A DNA stretch of 64,000 bases from Perilla frutescens (GCA_026008535.1 BRKX01000009.1:47117001-47181000); one strand, 5' to 3'. Shown: positions 46,363-57,497, counted from the first letter of the stretch. The notes: generated by a model not told the origin, from the letters alone. Translations and numbers: made by a program.

Positions 46363-47876
46363 GAACTTAAACTCTTCAGTTCGGTTAACGAAATAATGAA
46401 GTGAATCAGTTCCGGACTGAAACTCATACGAACTGATGAAGTGAATCAGTTCCGGACTGAAACTCATCAGTTCGGTTCACTAACTGATGAAGTGAATCAG
46501 TTCCGGACTGAAACTCATCAGTTCGATTAACTAACTGATGAAGTTAATCAGTTACGGACTGAAGCTCATCAGTTCAGTTAACTAACTGATGAGGTTAATC
46601 AGTCGACTGATTCGGAGTTTGTTTAGAGTTCGCGCAGACGGCGCGCTACGTAGTTCTGTTCGGCAGTTTCACCACCCTTCACTAAAACGAGCATAACTCC
46701 CTCGTTAGACATTATATTGAGTCACCGTAAATTTTGCCGAAAACTAGACTTCCGTAGATTTCCAACGGTGTATGGCTTGTCCCCTGTACCCTAGTGAGTC
46801 AGAACAGAAAATTTTACAAAGATAGACGTTGTGCAGAATATTATTTAATCTATGAACTTAGTGTTGACTTTGTCTCTAGAATCGAATTGTGTTGGATGTT
46901 AAGGTATTATTGATACCTTGAATGATAATGATGTGTGTTGTAAGATGTTTAAGAGATAGGGTCGAGGTTAACCCTTAAGCTAAGAAAAATTTAGAACGGA
47001 TACTAGACCCTAATAGGCCTTCAATTTCATGTTGAGTCCAAACAACGTATTTGGTTCAACGTACTCAATTTTATATTAACTCTTTGAAGGCAAGCCGTCC
47101 AGTGTGAGATAAAGCGCTAGAAGGAGCATTTTGCTGTTGTGCTAAAACATCGGTAAAAGGTGGGCTTTCTTTTCAACGGACTCTTAGTCCAAATAATGAT
47201 TTGAGTTTTCACTCACCTGCAGTTAATTATTCTGATGCAAATAAATTATTGTCATGCATAAAATATTTTGTTTTGTATGATATCCTTATCCATATTTAGT
47301 TAGCTCGCAAGGGGCTTTCTAACTGTTAAATCGATCGGGCCTCGTGCTAACTTAGCGTGTTAACCGAGGTTAGTGTACACTTGGGTCGGTGATATTAGGA
47401 AGAGGGAAAGGCTGAGCGGAGCTATTCGTGACTAAGACATCGACGATGCTAAATGTTCGTGGAAAAGGCTGAGCGGAGCTATTCTTCGGCATTTAGTTAT
47501 GTTAAGCGTTCGAGGAAAAAGGCTCAGCGGAGCTATTCCCCGACGTTCGTGGAAAAGGCTGAGCGGAGCTATTCCTCGACTTTCAGTGGGATATGGATGA
47601 TCATATAATAGAAAAGAGCGCTCAAAAATAGAAAGTGATTTAGTAAAACATAGGGCCTTTTTAGATAAAACCCCTGTATGTTTACTCAGATGCATGACAA
47701 GAAAATCAGTGTTCAATTCAGTAAATATTTTTGGCAATGTGTTCACTGAGTACCCTTGTACTCAGCCCTGCATGTTTGTTTTTAAATGTGCAAGTTGAGC
47801 TGGTGTGGAAGGAAGAAGTGCTGAGAGTGGAGTTCTCTTTAGTACAAGGCTCAGATGACCTTGTGTTATTATTATG

Positions 47877-47912
<36 letters not shown>

Positions 47913-48206
47913 GTCCTTCTTTTGCTTCCGCAACTCAGTTATATCACAAGTCCAACATTTCAGCTTTTGTTCTGGACGAGTCCCATAACTCAATCATCAT
48001 TTGAGTATTATTATTATTCTGTCATTTGTGAGTACTTAAAATCAGTGGGGAATTAGAGTTCTCAGACCAAAATATCGATCCTGGAAGATAGTAGTTCACT
48101 TCCTTAATTAATTATTTCCGGTTCGCGTCTTGATCCAACCTTCATTGGGGTCGAGTCATGCCAGTCACACTTTGTCTTAATTAGATATTAATGTGGGGTC
48201 GTGACA
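46363..48206 (+). repeat. Tekay-A 5' LTR, right part
   Basis: Resumes the 51-bp palindromic repeat after Tekay-B and runs to GGGGTCGTGACA. Includes four copies of a GGCTGAGCGGAGCTATTC word (47408-47580), the CTGAGTAC-CCTT-GTACTCAG hairpin (47746-47765), an (ATT)n microsatellite (47866-47912), and the LTR end beside the primer site. Confidence 0.9.
47866..47912. repeat. (ATT)n microsatellite in the 5' LTR
   Basis: About 15 units with one G interruption. The 3' LTR has a longer, purer run at 59162-59228. Confidence 0.95.
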
Positions 48207-48209
48207 GAG

Positions 48210-48223
48210 TGGTATCAGAGCGC
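48210..48223 (+). other. Tekay-A primer-binding site, tRNA-Met
   Basis: TGGTATCAGAGCGC, 3 bp after the LTR end. Confidence 0.92.
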
Positions 48224-48378
48224 GTGTTTTTGCTCTGAGCTCTAAGTTCTTTCAGTTAAGTCTAAGATTGTTCCTTAGACTGTTCAGTGATCAGTTAACA
48301 ACTCTCAGCACTCCCTCACATCAGTCTCAACCAAGGAAAGTAAGGTATGTGATTGTCAAAATTATAGTATTCAAGCAG

Positions 48379-48650
48379 GCCATTCAGATAATGGCAAGAT
48401 TGTGAAAATCTTTTAGTTCAGGCCATTCAGATAATGGCGAGATTTTGAGAATCTTCCAGTTCAGGCCATTCAGATAATGGCGAGATTTTGAAAATCTTTC
48501 AATTCAGGCTATTCAGATAATAGCAGAGTTATAAAAATTTTCAGTTAAGCCATTTAGATAAATGGTGAGATTTTTATAAAAGTATTCAGATCGGACATCC
48601 AGATGTTGGCAAAATTTTCAGTAAGACCATTTAGATAATGGCATGGTAAG
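48379..48650 (+). repeat. leader repeat 1: GCCATT...AATGGC hairpins
   Basis: Seven units, mostly 40-60 bp apart, each with an inverted repeat around CAGAT/TAGAT: 48379-48395, 48422-48438 and 48465-48481 have GCCATT/AATGGC; 48508-48524 has GCTATT/AATAGC (both arms changed together); the later ones are GCCATTT/AAATGGT and weaker variants. Untranslated leader between primer site and the extra frame. Confidence 0.8.
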
Positions 48651-49163
48651 ACCAATCAGATATTGGCAAAAGTTTTGCATCAGAAAAAGTTTTTGAAAGC
48701 CCTTTATGTTTAAAAGAGTTTCAATTATTTTGTTTTATTGAGGCAAGCTTACGATGTAACAGTTAAGTAGGCACCCAAGGTTGCCAGATTGCAGCAATGT
48801 AGTTTAGACAATTTCAAAATTTAAATAAGTCAGACTTTAGATAAGTTGGGCTTTTGCACGATCGAACTTCAGATAAGTCAGGATTGTTTCATGAATTTAA
48901 GCCTCAGAGAACATAGAGGAATTTAGAAGAATCTAGATTGCCTTAGTTCCCTTTAAGTTGGCTTTCATTTAAGTAAAGACTCAGTCAGTGGAACCTGATG
49001 AAGGAATTCAGCAAGTCCAAGAACTTGAAGGAAAAAGACAAGTTTCAGAAGCAGATCCAGTCTCAGGAGGCATGATGATCAGGAATTCCAGTTCCAGTAG
49101 TTGATGCATCAAGTCCTCGTTCCAGTAAGGTTTGCGAATTAGCGTTTTGAAACCTCGAGCTGA

Positions 49164-49548
49164 ATTTATTTTGAGTCTGCGTCTCAAAATAAATCTGGCA
49201 AGAAACCATCAAGATAAAATCTTGAAAATTTTAGTTCGAGTCTGCGTCTCGAACTAGATGCTTCAGATATATTTTACTTTTCGAGTTAGCGTCTTGAAAA
49301 GGGTAACCTCAAAATTTATATCTCGAGTTAGCATCTCGAGGTAAAACGTTAGTAATTGAGTCACCGTCTCAAATAGTAACTTTAGATTTTTTTCAAGTCA
49401 TAAACTTGAAAAGTAGCCAGAAGTTTTCTATTTCAAGCTAGTGCCTTGAAATAGAGTTTAAGAGTTCAGGATTTTTCAGTAGATGTTTCGATAGTTGGTC
49501 GGGAATGTTCAAAGGAGTTAAGAATATTCAAGTCAGCGTCTCGAAAAT
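49164..49548 (+). other. leader repeat 2: hairpin array with conserved 7-nt loop
   Basis: Hairpins (stem; loop): 49164-49194 (12 bp; TCTGCGT), 49232-49256 (9; TCTGCGT), 49277-49301 (9 with one G-U; TTAGCGT), 49320-49342 (8 with one G-U; TTAGCAT), 49354-49374 (5 plus 1; TCACCGT), 49390-49412 (8; TCATAAA), 49428-49454 (10; CTAGTGC), 49525-49548 (weak; TCAGCGT). Every stem closes with GAG/CTC or AAG/CTT, while the outer stem sequence differs between hairpins. All reappear in the same order in Tekay-B. Confidence 0.85.
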
Positions 49549-49645
49549 GCACTTAGAAATGTTCTAAGTTAGAAAGTTTGTCAGTAAGAACTCATTTCAG
49601 TCTAAATAAATGAGTTTCTCACGAGAATTCTCCTTTATATTTCAG

Positions 49646-50440
49646 GTGGCGAGACAGAAATGTACGGCACGGAAGAGTGTACCCCATCCGATATCCGTAG
49701 CACAGAATACCTTTTGGTTCAGGACTTGTGAGCCAGAGAGCGGGGAGACCCTAGCAGTGTTCTTGTCACGCTACCACGAGCTATGGTTGCATGCGAGGCT
49801 CAGTGATGTGGAGGGTATTAATCGCCTGCTTAGAGTACTTCCACAGTTGTGGCGTGGATGGGCGACAGAGGCCTCATACTATTACACATGCCAGCACTCT
49901 CAGACTTTTGAGCTGATGGCGAATTTGCCTGAGCTTATCGCCCTACTAATGCATCAGTACCTTACTCAGCGTGTACATCCTCCAGGCCCATATGCTCAGA
50001 TGCACGACTATCTTCTCAGGGATGAGCCACCTAGGGGAGTTTATGACTGTCTTGTTCCTCCCATTTTCGCAGCACATGTAGCACCACCTCCAGAGCCAGC
50101 AGTACATATGTACGCTGATCTCCTACCACATCAGGGATGCAGGAATGATGAGGAGGCTGGACCCTCATGAGTGAGGCGATCAGTCGCGAGAGATGCAGAT
50201 GATGAGCTTCCTCCCAGGAAGCGCCAGACGGTGATAAGTTCTCCGGAGAGGACCATAGAGGTTGTGCACGAGGTGCGCTGCCAGAGAGCAGAGGAGGGAG
50301 GTACAGCCGCTGCAGACTGTCTGGTACTGGCAGTTGGGGAGGAGTCAGAGGAGGATCCCTCGGAGGATTCACAGCCAGAGGAGGGAGATGGCCCTCAGAG
50401 GATCCAGGATGGTCGGTCGGCCAGTAGCTCGTCTGACTAG
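49646..50440 (+). pseudogene. extra frame upstream of gag, Tekay-A copy (unrecognised protein)
   Basis: About 265 codons between leader and gag, in the sense orientation. Start inferred from Tekay-B: ATGGCGGGACAG there, GTGGCGAGACAG here (start codon lost). Blocks shared by both copies: FRTCEPESGETLAVFLSRYH, LLRVLPQLWRGWATEASY, QHSQTFELMANLPELIALLM, HQYLTQR, PPGPYAQMHDYL, then a polar, acidic, disordered tail ending GRSASSSSD and a shared TAG stop. One in-frame TGA at 50168-50170 is CGA in Tekay-B. No zinc finger, protease or nuclease motif and no membrane segment is visible. It could be a duplicated gag-like module or captured host sequence. It ends about 400 bp before gag, so separate translation or splicing would be needed. 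I do not recognise the family. Confidence 0.7.
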
Positions 50441-50846
50441 TTTAGCTTTTGTGCTATGATAGTGTATTTTGTATCAGGACGACTCTCTATTTTGTTATGT
50501 ACATTTTGGTAGTTGAATGTGTTTCCTAGGGGACCATTCTTGGGACTTAGGTATTCCTACCTTTTGAGACAGGAATGCGTAGCTTGTAAGCATTCTGTCG
50601 TCCAGGCATGACTAGTTTTGCAGAACCCATGCATTAGGAAATGTACTTGTAAGACCTCGTTGGAGGCGATTTTCCTGATATATATATATATATATATAAG
50701 ACTAGAACGGTTGTTGATTATGCTTTAGAGTTTCAACGCGTTTTGCATGCTCAAGATATGTTAAGGATTAGTTAAAGCATGAGTTAGTATACAGTAGTGG
50801 GCAGTGGCTTAATTATTAATTATAAATTGAAATTATAATTTTCAGA

Positions 50847-51869
50847 ATGGTACCACCCAGAGCAGCACGAGGAAGAAATGTGAATGCGAATCCCGTAAGA
50901 AAAAATAGGCCTAGAGGGAGACCTCCAAGGTAAGGAAGACAAGAAAGAGTAGAGGAAGAACAACAAGAAGAACACGAGGAACAAAGAAAGCAGACACCTC
51001 CCCCACCTCCACAGCGCAGAATTGAGGAGCTTTTTCTGCGACAGAACCCTCCATCGTTTGATGGGGCAGGAACCCCGGACGATGCTGAAGCGTGGATCCG
51101 AGCAATGGAGCGGATTTTTAATTTCCTCCGCTATGATAACCAGGAGCGACTCTCCTATGTAGCATTCCAGTTAACCAGATCTGTAGATTTCTGGTGGGAG
51201 TCTAGAAGGAGGACCATGACTCCGGAGCAGCTTGATGCTTACACGTGGGATCAGTTCAAAACTGGATTCTACGACAAATACATTCCTAAGACGTTCAGAG
51301 TCAAGAAAGAAGCAGAGTTTCATACTCTGAAACAAGGGAAGATGTCCGTCACAGAGTACGAGCGAGTATTCTATGAGTTATCACGGTATGCACCTCTTCA
51401 GGTAGATACTGACGAGAAGATAACATCTAAGTTCAGATCAGGACTGAGGCATGAGATTGCCATGTCTTTGGCAAGTCGGGAAGATCTAACCTATGCCGAG
51501 TCATTGAATAGGGCATTAGACATCGAGGCAGTAATGCATGAAGAAAGAAAGGACCCAGTATCAGCTCCAATACCTACTTCAGCACCAGCACCAGCCAGGA
51601 CTCCATCACAAAATTTCCAAGGGAAGAGAAAGTGGAATGATGGAGGTAACCAGAATAGGAACCAAGACTACAGAAAGCCTTGGCAGGGAAATAGGAAGCA
51701 GGGCCAGCAGAGTGCTCCTGCTCAAGGAAGAATTGTGCCATCACAACCCAGCATTCATCTATGCCCAAGGTGCAACAAACGCCACCAAGGCACGTGTCAA
51801 GCCAGAAACACAAGTTGCTATAACTGTGGCCAGGAAGGTCACTATGCGAGGCAATGCCCGAAGGCATAA
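50847..51869 (+). pseudogene. Tekay-A gag
   Basis: ATG at 50847 (MVPPRAARGRNVNANP). In-frame TAA at 50931 (CAA in Tekay-B). Then open through the gag domain (FLRQNPPSFDGAGTPDDAEA, WESRRRTMTPEQLDAYTWDQ, MSVTEYERVFYELSRYAPLQ) to the zinc knuckle CYNCGQEGHYARQC (about 51815-51856). The stop TAA at 51867 is CAA in Tekay-B, so gag originally ran on through a glutamine-rich linker to UAG at 52029-52031. Gag binds RNA and builds the particle. Confidence 0.9.
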
Positions 51870-52028
51870 CAGGGACGAAACCCTCAGCAGCTAAAGGCTC
51901 TACAGGCATCGGGGTAACAAAGTCAGCAACTCCAGCAACAACAGTATCAGCAGCAACAGCCGAGGCAGATGTAGCAAGGAAATCCTGGGTCTTATGCAAT
52001 GAACCCCAGTTCCTTCGGGAAAGGGAAG

Positions 52029-52031
52029 TAG
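52029..52031 (+). other. in-frame UAG between gag and protease, shared by both Tekay copies
   Basis: AAG-UAG-AAA context, 21 nt before the Met of MSKLHGM. Tekay-B has the same codon at 33567-33569. It could be a real gag stop with read-through, or a defect inherited from a common source. Confidence 0.6.
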
Positions 52032-52049
52032 AAAGGTAATCTTGCAGGT

Positions 52050-55000
52050 ATGAGCAAACTTCATGGCATGGCTTTAGTTGTTTTATTTGATACTGGATCA
52101 TCGCACTCCTTTATTTCATCAGCATGCTGTGAAAAGTTAGAGTTTAAAGCTGATCGAGCTAGCTGTAAGAAAAAGATTTTAACACCAACTGACGGAACCA
52201 TGACTACGACTCATGTTTGCTCGAACATAGAAATAGACTTGGGAACAACTAGGATTAAGGCTGATAATCTTAGTGTCCTACCGATGTGGGATACCGATGT
52301 GATCATAGGAATGGATTGGTTGTTAGAAAATCATGCCACGATCCTATGCAGCGAAAGGAAGATATCATTCCAAGTTCCAGGAGAAAAGCCAACAAGTTTT
52401 CACGGCATAGAAATGGGAAAGTTCACTCCAATGATTTCAGCACTACAGGTCAAGAAGATGATCAAGAGAGGAAATCAAGCTTTCCTGGTTTATCTAAACA
52501 AGATAGATGATATAGAGAGGACAATGGAAGATGTTCCAGTTGTGCAAGAGTTTGCAGACGTTTTTCTAGAAGAATTGCCAGGATTGCCACCGAACCGGCA
52601 AGTCGAGTTTACAATAGATTTGGAACCGGGAGCGGCTCTAATTTCAAAAGCTCCATACAGGATGGCCCCAAAAGAGTTGCAAGAACTCAAGATTCAACTT
52701 CAAGAGATATTAGACCTAGGTTTTATCAGACCTAGTGTGTCACCATGGGGAGCACCAGTCCTGTTTGTGAAGAAAAAGGATGGCACATTGAGGATGTGCA
52801 TAGATTACCGTGAGCTGAATAAGCTGACTTTGAAGAACAAGTATCCGTTGCCAAGGATTGATGATCTTTTTGATCAGCTCAAGGGGGCAAGTGTATTTTC
52901 AAAAATTGACCTAAGGTCTAGGTATCATCAGTTAAGGATCAAGTCAGAAGATATACCCAAGACAGCTTTCGGAACCCGGTATGGTCATTACGAGTTTACG
53001 GTAATGCCGTTCGGATTGTCAAATGCCCAAGCAGTATTCATGGATCTCATGAATAGGGTGTTTCATCCATTCTTAGATAAGTTTGTCCTTGTATTCATAG
53101 ATGATATTCTCATCTATTCCAAGAGTGAATCAGATCATGCAGAACATCTGAGAACAGTGTTAGAAACACTAAGAAAAGAAAAGCTTTACGCCAAATTCAG
53201 TAAGTGCGAATTTTGGCTGAAGGAAGTAATGTTCCTTGGGCACATTGTGTCAGCAGAAGGAATCAAAGTGGACCCCTCTAAAGTAGAGGCAGTGCAAGAA
53301 TGGAAGTCTCCAACTACTCCTAATGAAATCAGAAGTTTCTTGGGATTAGCTGGATACTATAGGAGATTCATAGAAGGATTCTCGAAGATAGCAAGGCCAA
53401 TGACACAATTATTAAGGAAGGGAATCAAGTACCAGTGGACAGAAGAATGTGAAGCCAGTTTCCAGGAGCTTAAGAAAAGATTAACAATTGCTCTAGTGTT
53501 AGCCATTCCAGTTAGTGATAAAGAATTTGTGATTTACACGGATGCTTCGAAAAATGGATTAGGTTGTGTCCTAATGCAAGAAGGTAAAATCATATCGTAT
53601 GCGTCCAGACAGTTAAGAATTCATGAATTGAATTATCCTACGCATGACTTAGAGTTGGCAGCAATAGTGTATGCTTTGAAAATCTGGAGACACCACCTAT
53701 ACGGAGTTAGGTGTGAGATTTTCACAGATCACAAGAGTCTGAAGTACTTTTTCGAGCAGAAGGATTTAAATATGAGACAGCGCAGATGGCTCGAATTAGT
53801 AAAGGACTACGACTGTGGAATCAGTTACCACCTAGGCAAGGCTAATATGGTAGCAGATGCCTTGAGTTGTAAAACAAGTAGGTTGGGTTTTCTCCTCACT
53901 CAAGAGGAGAAACTCATCAGGGATTTTGAAAGCTTACAACTAGAGGTGGTTTACCCACCCGAGACGATTGTATGTCATGTGGCAACATTAGTAGCTGTAC
54001 CAAATCTCCAAGAAAAGATAATTGAGGCACAAAGAAAAGATCAAACATGGAAGAGATGCGTTTGAAGATCAGATCGGGAAAAACAGAAAGCTTCAAGGAA
54101 GCGTCAGATTATGATATCCTTTATGAAGATAGGATATGTGTTCCACCCTGTGTTGAGCTCAGAAACGAGATCATGAGCGACGCTCACGATACTCCGTATA
54201 CAGCACACCCGGGAAGTACGAAAATGTATCAGGATTTGAAGCAGAAATTCTGGTGGGAAGGAATGAAACGGGACGTAGCTTCCTATGTTGAGCGATACTT
54301 GTCATGTCAACAAGTTAAGGCATTGCACCAAAGGCCTTATGGTGCGCTACAACCATTAGAGATTCCCGAGTGGAAGTGGGAACACATAGTGATGGATTTT
54401 GTGACAGGACTACCCAAGTCAAGATGAGGGAATACGGCAATATGGGTCATTATCGATAGGCTCACAAAGTCAGCTCATTTCTTTCGATCCGCGTGACGAA
54501 TGGATCGAATAAGCTAGCTCAGATTTATGTCAGAGAGATTGTACGCCTTCATGGTGTTCCGGTGTCGATAACATCGGACAGAGATTCAAAGTTTACCTCA
54601 ACATTCTGGATTAGCTTACAGAAGGAGTTGGGAACTCAACTAAATTTCAGTACATCGTTTCACCCACAAATTGATGGACAGTTCAAAAGGACCATCCAAA
54701 CATTAGAGGACATGTTGAGAACAGTGGTCCTAGACAGGGGTGAAAGCTGAGAGGAAATATTAGCATTGATTGAGTTCGCTTATAACAATAGTTATCAAGC
54801 AACCATTAATATGGCGCCTTACGAAGCGTTGTATGGGCGAAAGTGTCAATCACCACTTTATTGGGATGAAGTGGGTGAACGAAGGATTCTTGGGCCAGAC
54901 TCAGTGTCAGAAATGATTGAAATTGTTAGAAAAATTCGTCAGAGGATTCAAGAAGCCCAGAGTCGGCAGAAGTCATATGCGGACAATCGCCGTACAGATT

Positions 55001-55413
55001 TACATTTTGCAGTAGGAGACAAGGTTTTTCTGAAAGTATCTCCTTCTAAGGGGATAATAAGATTCGGCGTAAAAGGAAAGTTATGACCACGTTTTATTTA
55101 CGAGATCCTTGAGCGAATAGGCGCAGTGGCGTACAGATTGACATTACCACCCAGTTTTGGTAATGTTCATAACGTGTTTCATGTTTCTCAGTTAAGGAAA
55201 TACGTGTATGATCCCAAGCATGTAATCCAGCACAGTGAGATTGAGTTAGATCCAGATCTAACTTATGAAGAGAGACCAGAAGCCATTTTGGATCGAAAGG
55301 TCCAAGAGTTGAGGAACAAGTATATTCCTCTAGTTAAGATCATGTGGAGTCACCATGGTCAGGAAGAAGCGACATGGGAACTCGAGGATAAGATGAAAGC
55401 AAAATACCCATAA
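52050..55413 (+). pseudogene. Tekay-A pol (protease, RT, RNase H, integrase, chromodomain)
   Basis: Protease VVLFDTGSSHSFIS near 52074-52115. RT with PWGAPVLFVKKKDGTLRMCI and FIDDILIYSK (about 53095). RNase H with YTDASKNGLG (about 53535) and FTDHKSLKYF. Integrase finger HPGSTKMYQDLKQKFWWEGM, then LSCQQ with the first Cys changed to Tyr; core PYEALYGRKCQSPLYW; chromodomain ILDRKVQELRNKYIPLVKIM, then EEATWELEDKMKAKYP. 671 codons are open from 52050. Then a 1-bp deletion near 54044, UGA at 54425-54427 (also in Tekay-B), a 1-bp deletion near 54488, TGA at 54748 (TGG in B) and TGA at 55084 (CGA in B). In living relatives the chromodomain guides insertion to marked chromatin. Confidence 0.93.
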
Positions 55414-55456
55414 TTATTTCTCTAAGCTATGTAAATTTCGGGACGAAATTTATTTT

Positions 55457-55469
55457 AAGGGGGGTGGAA
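55457..55469 (+). other. Tekay-A polypurine tract
   Basis: AAGGGGGGTGGAA directly before the 3' LTR, identical to that of Tekay-B. Confidence 0.92.
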
Positions 55470-56719
55470 TGTAATACCTCGTAAATTAATTACTGCTTAA
55501 TTGCAGTTAATTGTTGAAATTACTATTTAGTATAATAATTTCAAGTCAGATTAGGGTCGAAAGTATCCGTTAAGTTCCATGGAATTCAAGATCAATTAAT
55601 TCCCATAGGTGAATTAATTATTCCAGTTGGGGTTTAATCCTCTTTTTAGTTGTGGAAGGCAGAATTGTAATTTCAGATAAATTCAATTCCTATTCTTTTA
55701 AATTTATGGTGTGTGTTTATCGTGAATTAGATATTCCGATAAATATTTTAGGACTAGGATAATCAGATATTCTCCAGTCATTAGTGTTTAAATTCAGATA
55801 ATTTAAACAAGGTGATTTAAAATCCGAGAGAATTAGATATTCTCTAGTTTGGATGTTTTAATGGTCGAGAAATTTTAAAACCAGTATTTCGAAGTGGTAT
55901 TTTAAAACCAAATAATTTTAGATAAGTTATTATTTTAAAGTAAGTGAATTATACTTAGCAATACCGGTTTAAGTTCAGGATTTTTTCAAAGACGGAAAGT
56001 ATCACGATAGTCGAACAATCAGTATTTAAACCGAGTAGTTGATTAGTCAACCCAAGACATGCTTTTTCCCTCACATCACCCCATGCCTCACGTCTTTTTC
56101 CTTTTCCCCCAAAATCCAAGCCATACTACAAAGTGATTTTGGCAGATGAGGGATCCGAGATATACTTCAAGGATCCACCTCCTCATTTCATTCTCCACAC
56201 CAAAAGTTGAGAGAGAGAAAAAGACAAAGCAGCCTCACTTCATCATCTTCCATACCCCTCTTCATTTCATCTTCTTCATCAAGTTCTCGAGAGAGTGAGG
56301 GAGATGAAATAGCAGCCAACTTCTTCTACTTCATCTCCATTCCATCTTTTCATCTCCAGTTCTTGGGCACATTTTCGAAAGAGAGAGAAAAGGAAAGAGA
56401 GAGCAACAAGAACAACCACCGCCATTTTTGGTTTTCAACGGAAGAGAGAAGGAGAATGAAGTTGCAGACACTTGTTCCAGCCTTCTTCTTCCATCGTCAA
56501 CCCCATACAAGCTCCTTTCATCTTTACTCCATTGTTGTTTTGAAAGGTATTTTCAAAAATCATGAGCTATATAAACATATATTTTCAGATCTAAGCTTAA
56601 AAAGTATGTGTGGATTTTTGGTGTTTGAAATGACGTTAATGTTTAGAAAATTTGTTGGTTATGTGCAAGCATGTGTAGTCCAATTTGAGGTGTTTTGAGG
56701 TGATGAAAGCTTGGTATTT

Positions 56720-57010
56720 GAACTGAAACTCATCAGTTCGGGTAACTAACTGATGAAGTGAATCAGTTCAGGACTGAAACTCATCAGTTCGGTTAACGAA
56801 CTGATGAAGTGAATCAGTTCCGGACTGAAACTCTTCAGTTTGGTTAATGAAATGATGAAGTGAATCAGTTCCGGACTGAAACTCATCAGTTCGATTAACG
56901 AACTGATGAAGTGAATCAGTTCCAGACTGAAACTCATCAGTTCGGTTAACTAACTGATGAAGTTAATCAGTTTCGGACTGAAGCTCATCAGTTTACTTAA
57001 CTAACCGATG
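56720..57010 (+). repeat. 51-bp palindromic repeat array, copy 1 (about 6 units)
   Basis: Each unit holds ACTCATCAGTTCG, then GTTAAC, then GAACTGATGAAG (an inverted repeat around GTTAAC), and CAGTTCCGGACTG, itself nearly palindromic. Open frames across it are artefacts. Confidence 0.9.
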
Positions 57011-57497
57011 ATGTTAATCAATCGACTGATTTGGAGTTTGTTTGGAGTTCGCGCAGACGGCGCGCTGTGCAGTTTTGTTCGGCAGTTTCACCACCCTTCA
57101 GTAAAACGAGCATAACTCCCTCGTTAGACATCGTATTGAGTCACCGTAAATTTTACCAAAAACTAGACTTCCGTGGATTTCCAACGGTGTATGGCTTGTC
57201 CCCTGTACCCTAGTGAGTCAGAACAGAAAATTTTACAAAGATAGACGTTGTGCAGAATATTGTTTAATCTATGAGCTTAGTGTTGACTTTGTCTCTAGAA
57301 TCGAATTGTGTTGGATGTTAAGGTATTTTCAAAAATCATGAGCTATATAAACATATATTTCCAGATCTAAGCTTAAGAAGTATGTGTGGATTTTTGGAGT
57401 TTTAAATGACGTTAATGTTTAGAAAATTTGTTGGTTATGTGCAAGCATGTGTAGTCCAGTTTGAGGTGTTTTGAGGTGATGAAAGCTTGGTATTTGA

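Noticed and set aside
47718..47993. Poly-Asn/poly-Ile frames
   Set aside because: Translations of the (ATT)n microsatellite.
49354..49560. Possible CRISPR-like array (regular repeats and spacers)
   Set aside because: Plant nuclear DNA. The repeats are short imperfect hairpins in a retrotransposon leader and the spacers are not unique inserts.
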